Source: JACVRW01 sp963850205
Lineage (GTDB): Bacteria; Actinomycetota; Thermoleophilia; Solirubrobacterales; Thermoleophilaceae
Direction: 5' to 3'
NCBI GenBank assembly: GCA_963850205.1
Contig: CAWKKJ010000008.1
Coordinates: 496,001-560,000, forward strand
Length of the DNA: 64,000 nt
Both the position numbers and the translations under genes were made by a program. Under the pieces are notes generated by a model. The model was not told where the DNA came from. It searched no databases and was given only the letters and a program-made list of their open reading frames with translations. This document shows positions 26,855 through 36,568 of this stretch, in pieces. Within the stretch, counting starts at the first letter, position 1. Each line of letters opens with the position of its first letter.

Positions 26855-28573
26855 GTGGCCGCCGGCCCGGATCGCAGGTCGACGACGCGGGCGACCGAGC
26901 GGCGCCTGATCCGAACGGCTCGCGCCGCGCGGGTGCCGCTGGCCACCGCGGCCGTGCTCGGCACGCTGACCGCGGTGCTCGTCGTCGCGCAGGCGGCCCT
27001 GATGGCGAAGGTGATCGCGGGTGCCTTCCTCGGGGGCGACGACCTGGCTTCCCTCGGCCCGTGGATGCTCGCCCTGACCGGCGTCGTCGTGGCGCGGGCG
27101 CTGTGCGCCGGGGCGTTCGAGACCTCCGGCCGGCGGGGCGCGCAGCGGGTGATGGCGGAGCTGCGCGAGCGGCTCACCCGGCATGTCCTCGAGGTTCGCC
27201 CCGGCGGCTCGCCCGAGCGCAGGACCGGCGAGCTGGTGACCACCGCGGTTCAGGGCGTCGAGTCCCTGGAGGCCTGGTTCGCACGCTATCTGCCGCAGGC
27301 TGCGCTGGCGGTGACCGTGCCGATCGTGGTGCTGGCCTTCGTGCTCCCACGCGACCTCGCCGCCGGGCTGATCCTGCTCGTGACGGTGCCGGTGGTGCCC
27401 GTCTTCATGGTCCTGATCGGGCTCGCGGCGCGGGCCAAGACCGAACGGCGGTGGAAGACCCTCTCGCGGCTGAGCGCGCACCTGCTCGACGTCATACGCG
27501 GCCTGGAGACGCTGCGCGCGAACGACCGCGACGGCGCTCAGATCGCCGTGATGGAGCGCGCGGGCGACACCTTCCGCCGCCAGACGATGGCGACGTTGCG
27601 CGTCGCGTTCCTCAGTGCGCTCGTCCTCGAGCTCATCGCCATGTTGGCCGTGGCGCTGGTGGCGGGGACGGTCGGGGTGCAGCTCGCCGAGGGCGACCTG
27701 GCGCTGGAGACCGGCCTGGCGGTCCTGATCCTCGCGCCCGAGCTCTACATGCCGGTCCGCCTGCTCGGTCAGCAGTTTCACGCCAGCCAGGACGGCATGG
27801 TCGCGGCCGAGCGCGTGTTCTCGGTGCTCGACGAACCGGCCTCGGTCCGGGTGCCGCCTGCCCCGGTACAGGCCCCCGATCCTGCGCGCGGCGCCGTGGT
27901 GCTGGATGACGTCACCGTGCGCTATCCGGGACGCACGGTGCCGGCGCTCGAGGGGTTCTCGCTCACCCTGGCGCCCGGCGAGCATCTGGCGCTCAGCGGG
28001 CCCAACGGCGCCGGCAAGAGCACGGCGGCCTCCCTGGTGCTGCGGCTCCTCGACCCCTCGAACGGGCGCGTGAGCTGTGACGGCGTCGACCTCTGCAGGG
28101 TCGATCCGGCGGCCTGGCGCTCCCGCCTAGCGTGGCTGCCCCAGCGCCCGACGATCTTCGCGGACACCCTGGAGGCCAACGTCCGGCTCGCCTGCCCCGG
28201 CGCCTCGGAGGCGGCCGTCCGGCAGGCGCTGGCGGGCGCCGGGATCGAGGCCCTGGTCGCGGGGCTGCCGGACGGGCCGGCGACCCGGATCGGCGAGGGC
28301 GGACGCGCCCTGTCCGCCGGCGAGGCCCAGCGCGTGGCGCTGGCCCGCGCGATCCTGCGTGACGCTCCGCTGATCGTCGCCGACGAGCCCACCGCGCACC
28401 TCGACGCGGTAACGGCGGCCGCTGTGGGCGACGCGCTGCTCGCCGCCTGCGCCGGACGCACCCTCCTGCTGATCACCCACCGCAGGGACCTGGTGGAGCG
28501 CGCGGGCCGCTGCGTGGTCCTCGGCCCGCCGGCGGGCGTCGCGCGGCCCGACCGGGCGCTGGTGGCGGGATGA
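26855..28573 (+). CDS. cydD: ABC exporter subunit CydD
   Basis: 572 aa, GTG start 10 nt after cydB. Six-TM ABC transmembrane domain, then a nucleotide-binding domain with Walker A GPNGAGKST, signature LSAGEAQRVALARA, Walker B LIVADEPTAHLD and H-loop LITHRRD. With CydC it forms the glutathione/cysteine exporter needed for cytochrome bd maturation. In mycothiol-using actinobacteria the exported thiol is less certain. Confidence 0.93.
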   Translation: MAAGPDRRSTTRATERRLIRTARAARVPLATAAVLGTLTAVLVVAQAALMAKVIAGAFLGGDDLASLGPWMLALTGVVVARALCAGAFETSGRRGAQRVMAELRERLTRHVLEVRPGGSPERRTGELVTTAVQGVESLEAWFARYLPQAALAVTVPIVVLAFVLPRDLAAGLILLVTVPVVPVFMVLIGLAARAKTERRWKTLSRLSAHLLDVIRGLETLRANDRDGAQIAVMERAGDTFRRQTMATLRVAFLSALVLELIAMLAVALVAGTVGVQLAEGDLALETGLAVLILAPELYMPVRLLGQQFHASQDGMVAAERVFSVLDEPASVRVPPAPVQAPDPARGAVVLDDVTVRYPGRTVPALEGFSLTLAPGEHLALSGPNGAGKSTAASLVLRLLDPSNGRVSCDGVDLCRVDPAAWRSRLAWLPQRPTIFADTLEANVRLACPGASEAAVRQALAGAGIEALVAGLPDGPATRIGEGGRALSAGEAQRVALARAILRDAPLIVADEPTAHLDAVTAAAVGDALLAACAGRTLLLITHRRDLVERAGRCVVLGPPAGVARPDRALVAG

Positions 28574-30327
28574 ACGGCGCCGGCGCCGACGCGCGAGTCG
28601 GCGCGTCCGCCGGGGCGCTGCGGCGGGTGGTGCGCCTCACCGGCGCGGTCGGCCGGCGGCTGAGCCTGTCCGTCCTGCTCGGTGCCGGGGCGATCCTGTC
28701 AGCCCTGGCTCTGCTGGCCGTATCGGGCACGTTGATCAGCCGGGCCGCGCTCAAGCCGGCGGTCCTCACGCTGCTGACGCTGATCGTCGCCACCCGCGTG
28801 CTGTCCATCTCGCGCGCGGGCTTCCGCTACGGCGAGCGCCTGGCCTCGCACGACCTGGCGCTGCGGTCGCTGGCGCGCCTGCGGGTCCGGCTGTACGAGC
28901 GGCTCGCCCCGCTCGTGCCCGGATCGCTGCCCGGGCTGCGCCCCGGCGACGCCCTGAGCCGCTTCGTCGGCGACATCGAGACGCTGCAGGACCTCTACCT
29001 GCGGGCGATCGCCCCGCCGCTCGTGGCGGGGGCCGTGGCCCTCGGCGCCGGCGGGTTCCTGCTCGTGGTGCTGCCGGCCGCCGCGCCCGTGCTGGTGGCG
29101 GGCCTCCTCGTCGCGGGCCTCGCGGTGCCGGCGGCGACGGTCGCGCTCTCACGCCGGAGCGGGCTCCGGGAGGCCCCGGCGCGGGGCAGGCTGGTGGACG
29201 AGCTCGTGGAGGTGTCCCACGGGGCCGCCGAGCTCGCGGTGGCCGGGCGCGAGGCCGACGCCGCCGCGCGCGTGCGCGAGGCCGACCGGGAGCTGCTGGC
29301 CCACCAGGCCCGCGACGCCACCGCGCAGGGCGTGGCCGCCTCCCTCGGCGGGATCGTCCAGGGCCTGACGCTCGTCGCCGTGCTGGCCATCGGGGTGGAC
29401 GCGACCGCCGCCGGCCGGCTGGACGGCATCCTGCTGGCCGGCGTGGCGCTCGTCGCGTTCGCTGCCTTCGAGGCCACATTGCCGCTGGGCGAGGCGGCGC
29501 GGCGGATGGCCGCCTGCGCCGGCGCGGCGAAGCGGATCGAGGAGGTGCTCGACGCGACGCCCGCGGTCACCGATCCGGCCAGGCCCGTCGCGCTCCCGGC
29601 GACGGGCACGCTGGCGGCGGCCGGCCTCACGGTGGTCCCGCCGGGCTCGCCGGTGGCCGTGCTGGAGGACGTGTCGCTCACCGTCGCTCCGGGAGACCGG
29701 GTGGCGGTCGTCGGCCCCAGCGGCGCGGGCAAGACCTCTCTCGCCCGCGCGCTGGTGCGCTTCGTCGACCCCGAACGGGGCACGATCTCCCTCGGCGGCG
29801 TGGACGTGCGACGGGCCCGCCAGACCGACGTTCGGCACGCGGTCCGGCTCGTAAGCCAGGAGGCGCACCTGTTCACGACCTCGCTGCGGCAGAACGTGGC
29901 TCTCGGCCGGCCCGACGCGAGCGAGGAACAGCTGGCCGCCGCCCTCGAGCGAGCCGGGCTCGGCGGCTGGCTCGCCACGCTGCCGCTCGGCCTCGACACC
30001 GTGCTCGGCGAGGAGGGCACCGCCGTCAGCGGCGGCCAGCGCCGGCGAATCGCGCTCGCCCGCGGCCTGGTGTCGGACTCGACGCACCTCGTGCTGGACG
30101 AGCCCACAGCCCACCTCGACGCCGACGGCGCCCGCGAGCTCCTGCATGCGCTCGCCACCGATCGCGACGACCCGCGCGGCATCGTGGTGATCGCCCACAC
30201 CTACGCGGGACTGGAGGCGTTCGGCGAGATCGTTGTCCTCGACGGCGGCCGTGTCGTGGAGCGGGGAACGCACGCGGAGCTGCTGGCCGCAGGCGGTGTG
30301 TTCGCCGGGCTGGTCGCGGCGGGCTAG
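28570..30327 (+). CDS. cydC: ABC exporter subunit CydC
   Basis: 585 aa; ATG overlaps the cydD stop (ATGA). TM domain with GTLISRAALKPAVLTLL and FRYGERLASHD, typical of CydC. NBD with Walker A GPSGAGKTS, signature VSGGQRRRIALARG, Walker B HLVLDEPTAHLD and H-loop VIAHTYAG. It partners CydD. The decayed IS30 element begins about 50 nt after its stop and has not disturbed the gene. Confidence 0.93.
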   Translation: MNGAGADARVGASAGALRRVVRLTGAVGRRLSLSVLLGAGAILSALALLAVSGTLISRAALKPAVLTLLTLIVATRVLSISRAGFRYGERLASHDLALRSLARLRVRLYERLAPLVPGSLPGLRPGDALSRFVGDIETLQDLYLRAIAPPLVAGAVALGAGGFLLVVLPAAAPVLVAGLLVAGLAVPAATVALSRRSGLREAPARGRLVDELVEVSHGAAELAVAGREADAAARVREADRELLAHQARDATAQGVAASLGGIVQGLTLVAVLAIGVDATAAGRLDGILLAGVALVAFAAFEATLPLGEAARRMAACAGAAKRIEEVLDATPAVTDPARPVALPATGTLAAAGLTVVPPGSPVAVLEDVSLTVAPGDRVAVVGPSGAGKTSLARALVRFVDPERGTISLGGVDVRRARQTDVRHAVRLVSQEAHLFTTSLRQNVALGRPDASEEQLAAALERAGLGGWLATLPLGLDTVLGEEGTAVSGGQRRRIALARGLVSDSTHLVLDEPTAHLDADGARELLHALATDRDDPRGIVVIAHTYAGLEAFGEIVVLDGGRVVERGTHAELLAAGGVFAGLVAAG

Positions 30328-30374
30328 GACGGCTGCGCTCGGGGGGTTGCGCACGAAACGTCTTGAGCTCAGCG

Positions 30375-31715
30375 GGTCAATGCACCACCTCTGACGTCGA
30401 GCATGCTGCCATGGCTGCCGATCGCTGGTCGAGGTGGAGGCCGGAGGCCGGAGCGCGATCAGTGGTCGGCGCTCGGTCTGCGGGCCCTCGGATCAGTCTC
30501 GGCGAGCTTCTCGGCCGGGGTCATGCAAGTCGAGCGTTTGTCGGGGTCTGCGGTTGAGTTTGCGGGCGATCTCGTCGAGCTCGCGCTTGGGTTACCTCGG
30601 TGAGGCTTTTGCCCTTGGGGAAGTACTGTCGAAGGAGACCGTTGGTGTTCTCGTTGGACCCGCGCTGCCAGGGGCTTTGGGGGTGGCAGAAGTAGACCGT
30701 CGACGCCGGTCTGGACGGAGAAGCGCCTGTGCTCGGCCATCTCGTGGCCTTGATCCCAAGTAAGCGAGCGCCGCAGTTGCGCGGGCAGGGTCGTGATGCT
30801 GTACGCCGAAAGCGCCTCGCAGCACCGGCTCGGCGCGAAACCCATCGGGCAGGGCGACGAGCTGGGCGTAGCGGGTCTGGCGCTCGACCAGGGTGGCGAT
30901 CGCGCTCGTCTTGTTGCCCATCAGCAGGTCGCCCTCCCAGTGGCCGGGGACGGCCCGATCGGCCACCTCGGCAGGGCGCTCGGAGATCATCACCATCTCG
31001 CGGATCTTGCCCCGGCCCTGGCCCTGGCGGCTCGAGCCGCGGGGCTGGCGCCGGTTGCGCCCTTGTGCGCAGGTGGCGGGTCAGCTCGCCCTTGAGCGAT
31101 GCCCTTCGACTGCACGTATAGCGAGCGATAGATCGTCTCATGGGAGAGCTGCATCGCCTCATTGTGGGGGTGCAGGCGCCGCAGCCAGCCCGAGATCTGC
31201 TCGGGGGAGTGATCCGCTCGAGCCGTGCCCCTGACGAGCGCGCGGAGCTTCGCGCAGGAGCCGAGCTTGGTCGGCTTTGGCCGGCGGGCCCGATGCCAGG
31301 CCTCCTGCTGGCGGCAAAGGAGCCCGGTAGCGGCGGCGGCCTCCACAGCGGCGGATCTCGCGACCGATCGTCGTGTGGTGTCGGCCCAGGAGGCGGCCGA
31401 TCGCCCGGTCGGATTCGTCGCGGGCTAGCCCGCGCGAGATCTCCTCGCGCTCGTCAGGCGCCATGCAGCGCGCGCTGCGCCGACCCAGGCCGCTTCGGAC
31501 GGATTCCACCGCAGCGCCGCAAGGTGGCGGGTGACCCGCGACCGCTCGAGGCCGAGGCGGCGCGCGATCTCGCTGTCGTTATGCCCCTCAGAGCGGAGCT
31601 CGCCAGACCCAGTCCTCGATCTCCTTCGTAAATCCCTTGCGTCCCCTCTTCACCGCACACCCCTCCCTCGTTGATCGCCCCACAGAGCCTGATCACCTCA
31701 GGTGGTGCGTCGATG
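30375..31715 (-). mobile_element. decayed IS30-family insertion sequence
   Basis: About 1.34 kb. A core GCACCACCT at 30382..30390 faces its complement AGGTGGTGC at 31700..31708, with partial matches on either side (GTCAAT / GTCATCGAC), as expected for degenerate terminal inverted repeats. No target-site duplication could be confirmed by eye. It carries only the broken transposase. Confidence 0.6.
30470..31509 (-). pseudogene. IS30-family transposase, multiple frameshifts
   Basis: Recognisable IS30 transposase in several frames. The N-terminal HTH (REEISRGLARDESDRAIGRL, then HHTTIGREIRR) is in one. SPEQISGWLRR and LSHETIYRSLYVQSKG are in a second. The catalytic core has GHWEGDLLMG (D1) in a third, TWDQGHEM (D2) in a further frame and NENTNGLLRQYFPKG (E) in another. 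The intact protein would be about 330-380 aa. At least three indels separate the blocks, so it is inactive unless these are sequencing errors. Confidence 0.8.
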
Positions 31716-31791
31716 ACTGGAATCCGCCTCCCCATATGGGACGCAACGTAGGCATCCCCCCTGCGCAGAAAGCCCACGCCGTCGCGCGAGG

Positions 31792-32859
31792 TTAGGAGGG
31801 CTGCGCCCGGGCCGTCCTGTACTCGGCCCGCGCGGCGAAGCTGTCCCGCATCTCATCGGTCAGGTCGTCCAGGAACTCCTCGCGGTAGGTCGAGTCGGTG
31901 AGCACGGCGATCGTGTAGTAGAGGCCGGCGAAGGCGCCGATCCCGCCCGACACCCGCAGGAGCGCCTGGGTGATCTCTATCCGTTCGCCGAACAGACCGA
32001 AGCCGAGGACGACAGGGCCCTCCGCCACCTCCCAGGATTCGCGGATCGAGGGACCCACCGCGAGGGCGCCCAGCACGACGAAGAAGGCGGCGACGGCGAG
32101 GCTGACCACGACGGTCTGGAGCGCCTGGCTCACGAACAGCACCAGCCCGACGTTGAAGCGCTCGCGGCGCTCGAGAGCGGGCCCGTCGCCGGCCTCGTCC
32201 TCGAGCTCCTTGACCTCGCGCGGCAGCCGCACGATCACGAACAACGACCCCGCCCCCACCAGCAGCCCGGCCACCAGCACGAGGAAGACCTCGGGCATAC
32301 GTGAGAACACCTGCCACATCTCGGTGTTGATGAACAGCACCAGCGCGAACACGAGGAGCAGCGGCACCGCCTTGGACAACACCGTCACGGCCGCGTCGAG
32401 CTGGGCGACGAGCCGCGTGGCCGCCCAGCGCACGATCCAGACCAGGCCGCCGGCGATGACCGCGTAGGTGAGCAGGAGGATCAGGGCGTTGGCGGCCAGC
32501 GTGAGGGCAGCGCTGCCGACCTGGCCGCCGAAGATGAGCGGCAGCGCGGCGGGAACCAGCAGGAAGAGGGCCAGCTCGAGGTTGCTCACGTGCTCGGGAA
32601 GCGACCAGAAGCGCCGGCCGCGCACCAGGTTCAGGAGCCCGAAAGCGCCGAGCAGGATGGCGAGGCCGGCGAGGGCGGCGGCGACGTTGGTGAGCAGCGG
32701 CCAGTCCAGCTGGACCGCGCCGAGCATCTCGGCGATGAACACCAGCGCCAGCAGCGGCGCCGCCCGGGTCCACACGTCCTCCCGAGCCGAGCGGTCCTCG
32801 ACGAAGAGCGGCAGGCCGTCCCGGCGAAAGCGCCGCTCGAAGGCATCCAGCTCGGTCAC
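31792..32859 (-). CDS. multi-pass membrane protein of unknown function
   Basis: 355 aa with about eight hydrophobic segments (for example PLLALVFIAEMLGAV, AALAGLAILLGAFGLLNLV, ANALILLLTYAVIAGGLVWIV and VFLVLVAGLLVGAGSLFVIV) and charged termini. The GTG start follows a GGGGGG ribosome site. No catalytic or transport motif is recognised. It stands alone between the IS30 remnant and the subtilase pair. Confidence 0.8.
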   Translation of the reverse strand: MTELDAFERRFRRDGLPLFVEDRSAREDVWTRAAPLLALVFIAEMLGAVQLDWPLLTNVAAALAGLAILLGAFGLLNLVRGRRFWSLPEHVSNLELALFLLVPAALPLIFGGQVGSAALTLAANALILLLTYAVIAGGLVWIVRWAATRLVAQLDAAVTVLSKAVPLLLVFALVLFINTEMWQVFSRMPEVFLVLVAGLLVGAGSLFVIVRLPREVKELEDEAGDGPALERRERFNVGLVLFVSQALQTVVVSLAVAAFFVVLGALAVGPSIRESWEVAEGPVVLGFGLFGERIEITQALLRVSGGIGAFAGLYYTIAVLTDSTYREEFLDDLTDEMRDSFAARAEYRTARAQPS

Positions 32860-32909
32860 CCCCCGTATTCGATAGCCCGCGGCGGACGGCTCACGCGGGG
32901 AGGCGTTCG

Positions 32910-33173
32910 TCAGTCGGTGTCGTCGCGGGGCTTGGGTGGGCCGAAGGGTTCGATGGGGGGGTTCGCGAAGGGGCCTCGTACGTCCGGCCGTTCGCCGAGT
33001 CGTTGCGCGGTCTTCTCCTCCACCAGAACGGCGTAGAGACCTTGATCGGGATCGATGTTCACGACGCCGAAGTCGGCGTCGAGCTCACCCACCTCGAGTT
33101 CCAGGCGCTCCCGTGCGCCTTCGACCGTCGCGCTCGCCGGGTCGAGCTTCACGGTCAGCATCATCTTGCCCAT
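32910..33173 (-). CDS. small protein next to subtilase, possible inhibitor/propeptide-like
   Basis: 87 aa with no signal peptide. The first 60 residues alternate strands and amphipathic helices (MLTVKLDP, VEGARERLELEVGEL, FGVVNIDP, LYAVLVEEKTAQRL). The tail is Pro-rich. It starts 39 nt downstream of the subtilase stop on the same strand. The size and predicted alpha/beta pattern resemble a free-standing I9-type protease inhibitor. No sequence signature proves it, so this is inference. Confidence 0.65.
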   Translation of the reverse strand: MGKMMLTVKLDPASATVEGARERLELEVGELDADFGVVNIDPDQGLYAVLVEEKTAQRLGERPDVRGPFANPPIEPFGPPKPRDDTD

Positions 33174-33212
33174 CGGCCCAACCCAGCGTGGGTATGACGT
33201 CGGGTTCCCGGG

Positions 33213-34571
33213 TCAGGCTCGCCTGCGGCGCGCGGCCACCGCCACCGCCTCCGCGAGAGGCACCGGTTCGATTGCGCCCCAGCCATAGTTGTGATCGTAC
33301 CCGGCGCCTCCCAGGTCGTCCGCGGTCTTGTAGATGAGCGACCGCATCTCCGCGGGCGAGACCTTCGCAGGCGGATACTTCGTACGGAGCGCTGCCACCA
33401 CCCCGGCCGCGACCGGGCATGCGGCGGACGTGCCCCCGTCGCCGCCCTCGAAAACCAGCGAGCCCTTGAAGGCGGTGTACGCGGAGATGTCGGGCTTCTC
33501 GGCGGCGAGCCGGCCGGGGCCCTGGGATGAATAACCGATACGCCGCTTGCGGTGGTCGATCCCCGCCACGCTCAGCACGTTGGGGTGCGAGTTGGCGCCG
33601 CAGATCGGCCGCTGGTTCGCGCGGAACTGGCAGCGCCCGTCAGGGCACTCGCGGCCGCAGTTGCCCGCCGCGAACAGGATGTCCGCGCCCTCACGCTCGA
33701 GGCTCGCCACGATGACGTTGAACGGGTGGGCCGGATTGTTCGAGTAGTTCCCGGGGTGGCCAATCGGGAAATCCCAGGACGGCGAGAACATCCCCCATGA
33801 GTTGTTCACCACCAGCCGGCGCCGATTGGCCGGCATCGCCCGGATGACGCGCAGCAGCTTGCCGTAGCCCGCCACAGCATCGCTCAGGAACCCGGCCATC
33901 ACTGTCGGGCCCTCTCTGGTCGACAGCAGCAGCGCGTAGTCCAGCAGGGGCGCGCGGGGAGCGGAAATCCCCACGTCGAAGGCGCACATCGTCCCGTGAT
34001 CGACGGGATGGCGCCCCGGCCTCGTCGTAACCCTGGGCGGTGACCAGCTGCGCCGGCCGTCGATCCTCGGGTTCTGCCCCCGGGTCACGAGATGCGCCCG
34101 GTTGATCCCGGAATCGACCACCGCGACCGGGACCCCGCGGCCGGTCAGTCCCTTCGCGGCCAGCCGCGAGACGCCGAGCACCCGAGCCACATCCTGGTGC
34201 GTCCCGATAGCTCGCTGCGGGCAGATGCACCTCTCGATGACCGGATCAGAGAAGACGCCGATCACGTCGGGGTTGTTGAGCGATAGTGCCTGGATGCTCT
34301 GATCGATGTCGGCATCAGCCATCTCACCGCGCACCAGGTAGGTCGACGCCTTCCGCCCGAAAGAAAAGTCGATCGGCTGCGAGAGCGCAAAGGGATTGCC
34401 TCCGGGCTCGTCCGGCGCGGGCGTCGGAAGCGGGACCGGCTCATACTCACCGTCGACGGTGAACCCGGCCACGGGCGCACCGACACCGAGGTCAAGCGCA
34501 CGGGAGGGATCTCCTGCCGTTACGGCCGCCTCCAGCGGCCCGGAGAAACGGAGTTGGACGAGTACGCGCAT
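33213..34571 (-). CDS. S8 subtilisin-like serine peptidase without signal peptide
   Basis: 452 aa. The catalytic residues are Asp153 (AVVDSGI), His192 (DHGTMCA), oxyanion Asn304 (FAAGNCG) and Ser382 (GGTSAACPVAAG). The N-terminal ~115 residues (MRVLVQLRFSG ... VIGVFSDPVIE) look like a propeptide. There is no hydrophobic leader, so the enzyme appears cytoplasmic or non-classically exported. Several cysteines (CICP, CGRECPDGRC) are unusual for subtilases. AGGAGG lies 8 nt before the ATG. The 51-bp repeat with a promoter-like sequence lies just upstream. Confidence 0.9.
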   Translation of the reverse strand: MRVLVQLRFSGPLEAAVTAGDPSRALDLGVGAPVAGFTVDGEYEPVPLPTPAPDEPGGNPFALSQPIDFSFGRKASTYLVRGEMADADIDQSIQALSLNNPDVIGVFSDPVIERCICPQRAIGTHQDVARVLGVSRLAAKGLTGRGVPVAVVDSGINRAHLVTRGQNPRIDGRRSWSPPRVTTRPGRHPVDHGTMCAFDVGISAPRAPLLDYALLLSTREGPTVMAGFLSDAVAGYGKLLRVIRAMPANRRRLVVNNSWGMFSPSWDFPIGHPGNYSNNPAHPFNVIVASLEREGADILFAAGNCGRECPDGRCQFRANQRPICGANSHPNVLSVAGIDHRKRRIGYSSQGPGRLAAEKPDISAYTAFKGSLVFEGGDGGTSAACPVAAGVVAALRTKYPPAKVSPAEMRSLIYKTADDLGGAGYDHNYGWGAIEPVPLAEAVAVAARRRRA

Positions 34572-34608
34572 GACCGACCTCCTCGAGACCTGAGGACAGG
34601 GGACGACT

Positions 34609-34659
34609 GACCAGAAGCCGACTATCTCACTTCGACGAGGCCGGTGGCAAGGGCGGGCT
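34609..34659. repeat. 51-bp direct repeat, copy 1, with promoter-like content
   Basis: Identical to 42013..42063. On the minus strand it contains TTGCCA, 18 nt, then GATAGT, a reasonable -35/-10 pair pointing at the subtilase gene whose ATG lies about 50 nt further on. Confidence 0.8.
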
Positions 34660-34844
34660 TATGCGCGCTCGAAGCAGAGGCCCAGCAGCAGCGTCGCGTG
34701 CGCGGGAGCGCTGCTCACGGCGGTCTCGATCGAGGATCCACGCACAGGAAGCGCAGGAAACCCGCCTTCGGGCGTGTACCGCTGCGCGATCGCGCGCTAC
34801 GGGGGGCGCACCAACCCACCTCGGGGCACCAGCGGCGCGTCCGG

Positions 34845-36152
34845 TTATCGCCGATCAGTCCGGGCTGGACCGGGCGGCACGGTGCGGCCGGCGGCGATCG
34901 AGACCAGTGCCCGCAAGCCTCCCCAGAGGCTCTCGGGCCGGCTGGCCGATGGAGAGGCGCCGGGGTGTCCCGGCGCGATGCGCACGCGCAGCACGGCAGG
35001 CCTGGTGCGAAAGCGGAGGGGGGCCGTCAGGACGGTCGCCTCGCCGTCGATGCCCGCGGGCACCGGCTTGCCTGAGCGGACCTCGAAATCCGGCGCCGAC
35101 CACTGTCGCCACGGGCGCCGGGGGAGGAGACGCCGCCAGCGGGAATCGGGACGTGACTTCACAACGGCGATCCCAAGCTCGCCTTCGTCGATCCGCGGCC
35201 GCGTTCCTGACCCCGGCATCGCCCCGAGTCGATAGCGATTGTTCGAGACCAGGAGCACGGTGCCCGAGGGGTACGACTTGGCATCTCGAGGGCCGGTCCA
35301 CTGGAGGTCCGGGGGCTGCCCACGCGGCCCGAGCACGTCCGGAAGGGTGCCGAGGATCGTGCGCAGTTTCGCGTTTCGATAGCCATCGCGCTGCACCGCG
35401 GTCGCGTAGAGGCCGAGCGAGACGTTGTTCACGAAGACGAGGCCGTTCACCTCGGCAAGATCCACGACACGCTCGCCCCCGTCGACGAACGCATCGAGCG
35501 CTCCGACCACGTCTTCTCGATTGACGCCCAGGTCCAGAGCGAAATGGTTGCGAGTTCCCGACGGAATGCAGGCATAGGGGAGATCGAGCTCGGCCGCGGC
35601 CCCGGCGACCACGGCCTGCGACCCGTCCCCGCCGGCCATGGCCAGAGCGTCGGCTCCCTCGTCGACCGCCGTCTTCACGAGCGTCGCCAGGTCGTCGCCC
35701 GGACCAAGCTCGATCGGTTCGATCCCGCGCTTGCTGGCCTCGTCGGCTAGCTTGAAACGCTCGGCCTTGCCGCCCCCCGAGCGGGGGTTCAGGAAGAGCA
35801 CCGGCCGTTGTGGTCTGCTCGCCCTCGGCAAGGGAACGTGAACGGCGAAGGCCGCAGCTGCGGCAGCGACAGCGAGCCAGAACAGCCCGACGATGGTCAG
35901 GCGGTCCAACACCCTGCGATCCAAGAGCACCTCCAGAACCCCGAGGAGCAGCATCCCGGCGAGCACGAGGGCGATGACCCGCACGATGCCCCGGCGTACG
36001 AGCCCGTATCCCGCCGCGGCCAGAGCGAGCGACAGGGTCAGCAGCACCCCAAAGGCGTCCTGCGGGTCCTCCACCACCAAGCCCACCACACTTACGACCG
36101 CAAGCAGCGTGAGCAGCAGCGCGGCGACCGCCAGCAGGCGCCTGCGCATCAT
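34845..36152 (-). CDS. diacylglycerol kinase-family lipid kinase
   Basis: 435 aa. Three to four N-terminal TM helices are followed by a DAGK catalytic domain: LFLNPRSGGGKAERF, the nucleotide loop MAGGDGSQAVVAG, PSGTRNHFALDLG and the late GIDGEATVL. It phosphorylates a lipid alcohol such as diacylglycerol at the membrane, or a related long-chain base. A GGAGGGAG ribosome site precedes the ATG. It is divergent from a PAP2-type phosphatase remnant; PAP2 and DAGK domains are often neighbours or fused in actinobacteria. Confidence 0.9.
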   Translation of the reverse strand: MMRRRLLAVAALLLTLLAVVSVVGLVVEDPQDAFGVLLTLSLALAAAGYGLVRRGIVRVIALVLAGMLLLGVLEVLLDRRVLDRLTIVGLFWLAVAAAAAAFAVHVPLPRASRPQRPVLFLNPRSGGGKAERFKLADEASKRGIEPIELGPGDDLATLVKTAVDEGADALAMAGGDGSQAVVAGAAAELDLPYACIPSGTRNHFALDLGVNREDVVGALDAFVDGGERVVDLAEVNGLVFVNNVSLGLYATAVQRDGYRNAKLRTILGTLPDVLGPRGQPPDLQWTGPRDAKSYPSGTVLLVSNNRYRLGAMPGSGTRPRIDEGELGIAVVKSRPDSRWRRLLPRRPWRQWSAPDFEVRSGKPVPAGIDGEATVLTAPLRFRTRPAVLRVRIAPGHPGASPSASRPESLWGGLRALVSIAAGRTVPPGPARTDRR

Positions 36153-36166
36153 AGGATCTCCCTCCT

Positions 36167-36433
36167 GTGAACCTGCGCAACTGGCTGGGGCACGCCGAGC
36201 GCGCCGACCTCGCCATGCGCCACGTATCCCATGCGGCCAATTCCTCGCGGATCTGGATCGGCACCGCAGGACTGCTCGCGCTGGGCGGCGGCGGCAGCGG
36301 CCCGCGCGCCGCCTTCGACGGGCTGACGTCGATCGCCGTCACCTCGGTGGTGGTGAACGCTGCGCTGGAGCCACTCGGGAGACGGCCGCGCCCTGAGCGG
36401 GGGCCGCTCGTCGGGCGGCACGTGCGCCTGGTC
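36167..36433 (+). pseudogene. PAP2-family phosphatase N-terminal remnant
   Basis: About 88 residues resembling the first part of an actinobacterial PAP2 phosphatase: a TM-like stretch, then LEPLGRRPRPERGPLVGRHVR, the beginning of the KxxxxxxRP catalytic motif. The expected PSGH and SRxxxxxH motifs never appear. The reading frame runs on through unrelated sequence into the VTT-domain gene. I read it as a 3'-truncated gene. An in-frame fusion with the next gene is possible but unlikely. Confidence 0.55.
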
Positions 36434-36554
36434 GGATCTCTGCTTGGCGCATGGCTCGGGCAAGTCACCCTCCGGGCGCGAAAGTGGCGTGAGCTTGAGC
36501 AGACGAGGCGACCCTATGCAGGGCGGCTCTGGCCTGCAACCCCATGGCCCGGGC

Positions 36555-36560
36555 TACTCT
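36555..36560 (+). promoter_or_regulatory. leaderless-type -10 box before the VTT-domain gene
   Basis: TACTCT, 8 nt before the GTG at 36569. It supports GTG 36569 as the real start rather than the far-upstream ATG at 36167. Confidence 0.35.
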
Positions 36561-36568
36561 CTATTCTC

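Noticed and set aside
34661..35524. A 287-aa plus-strand frame right after the 51-bp repeat
   Set aside because: Mostly antisense to the lipid kinase and Arg-rich, with no domain.
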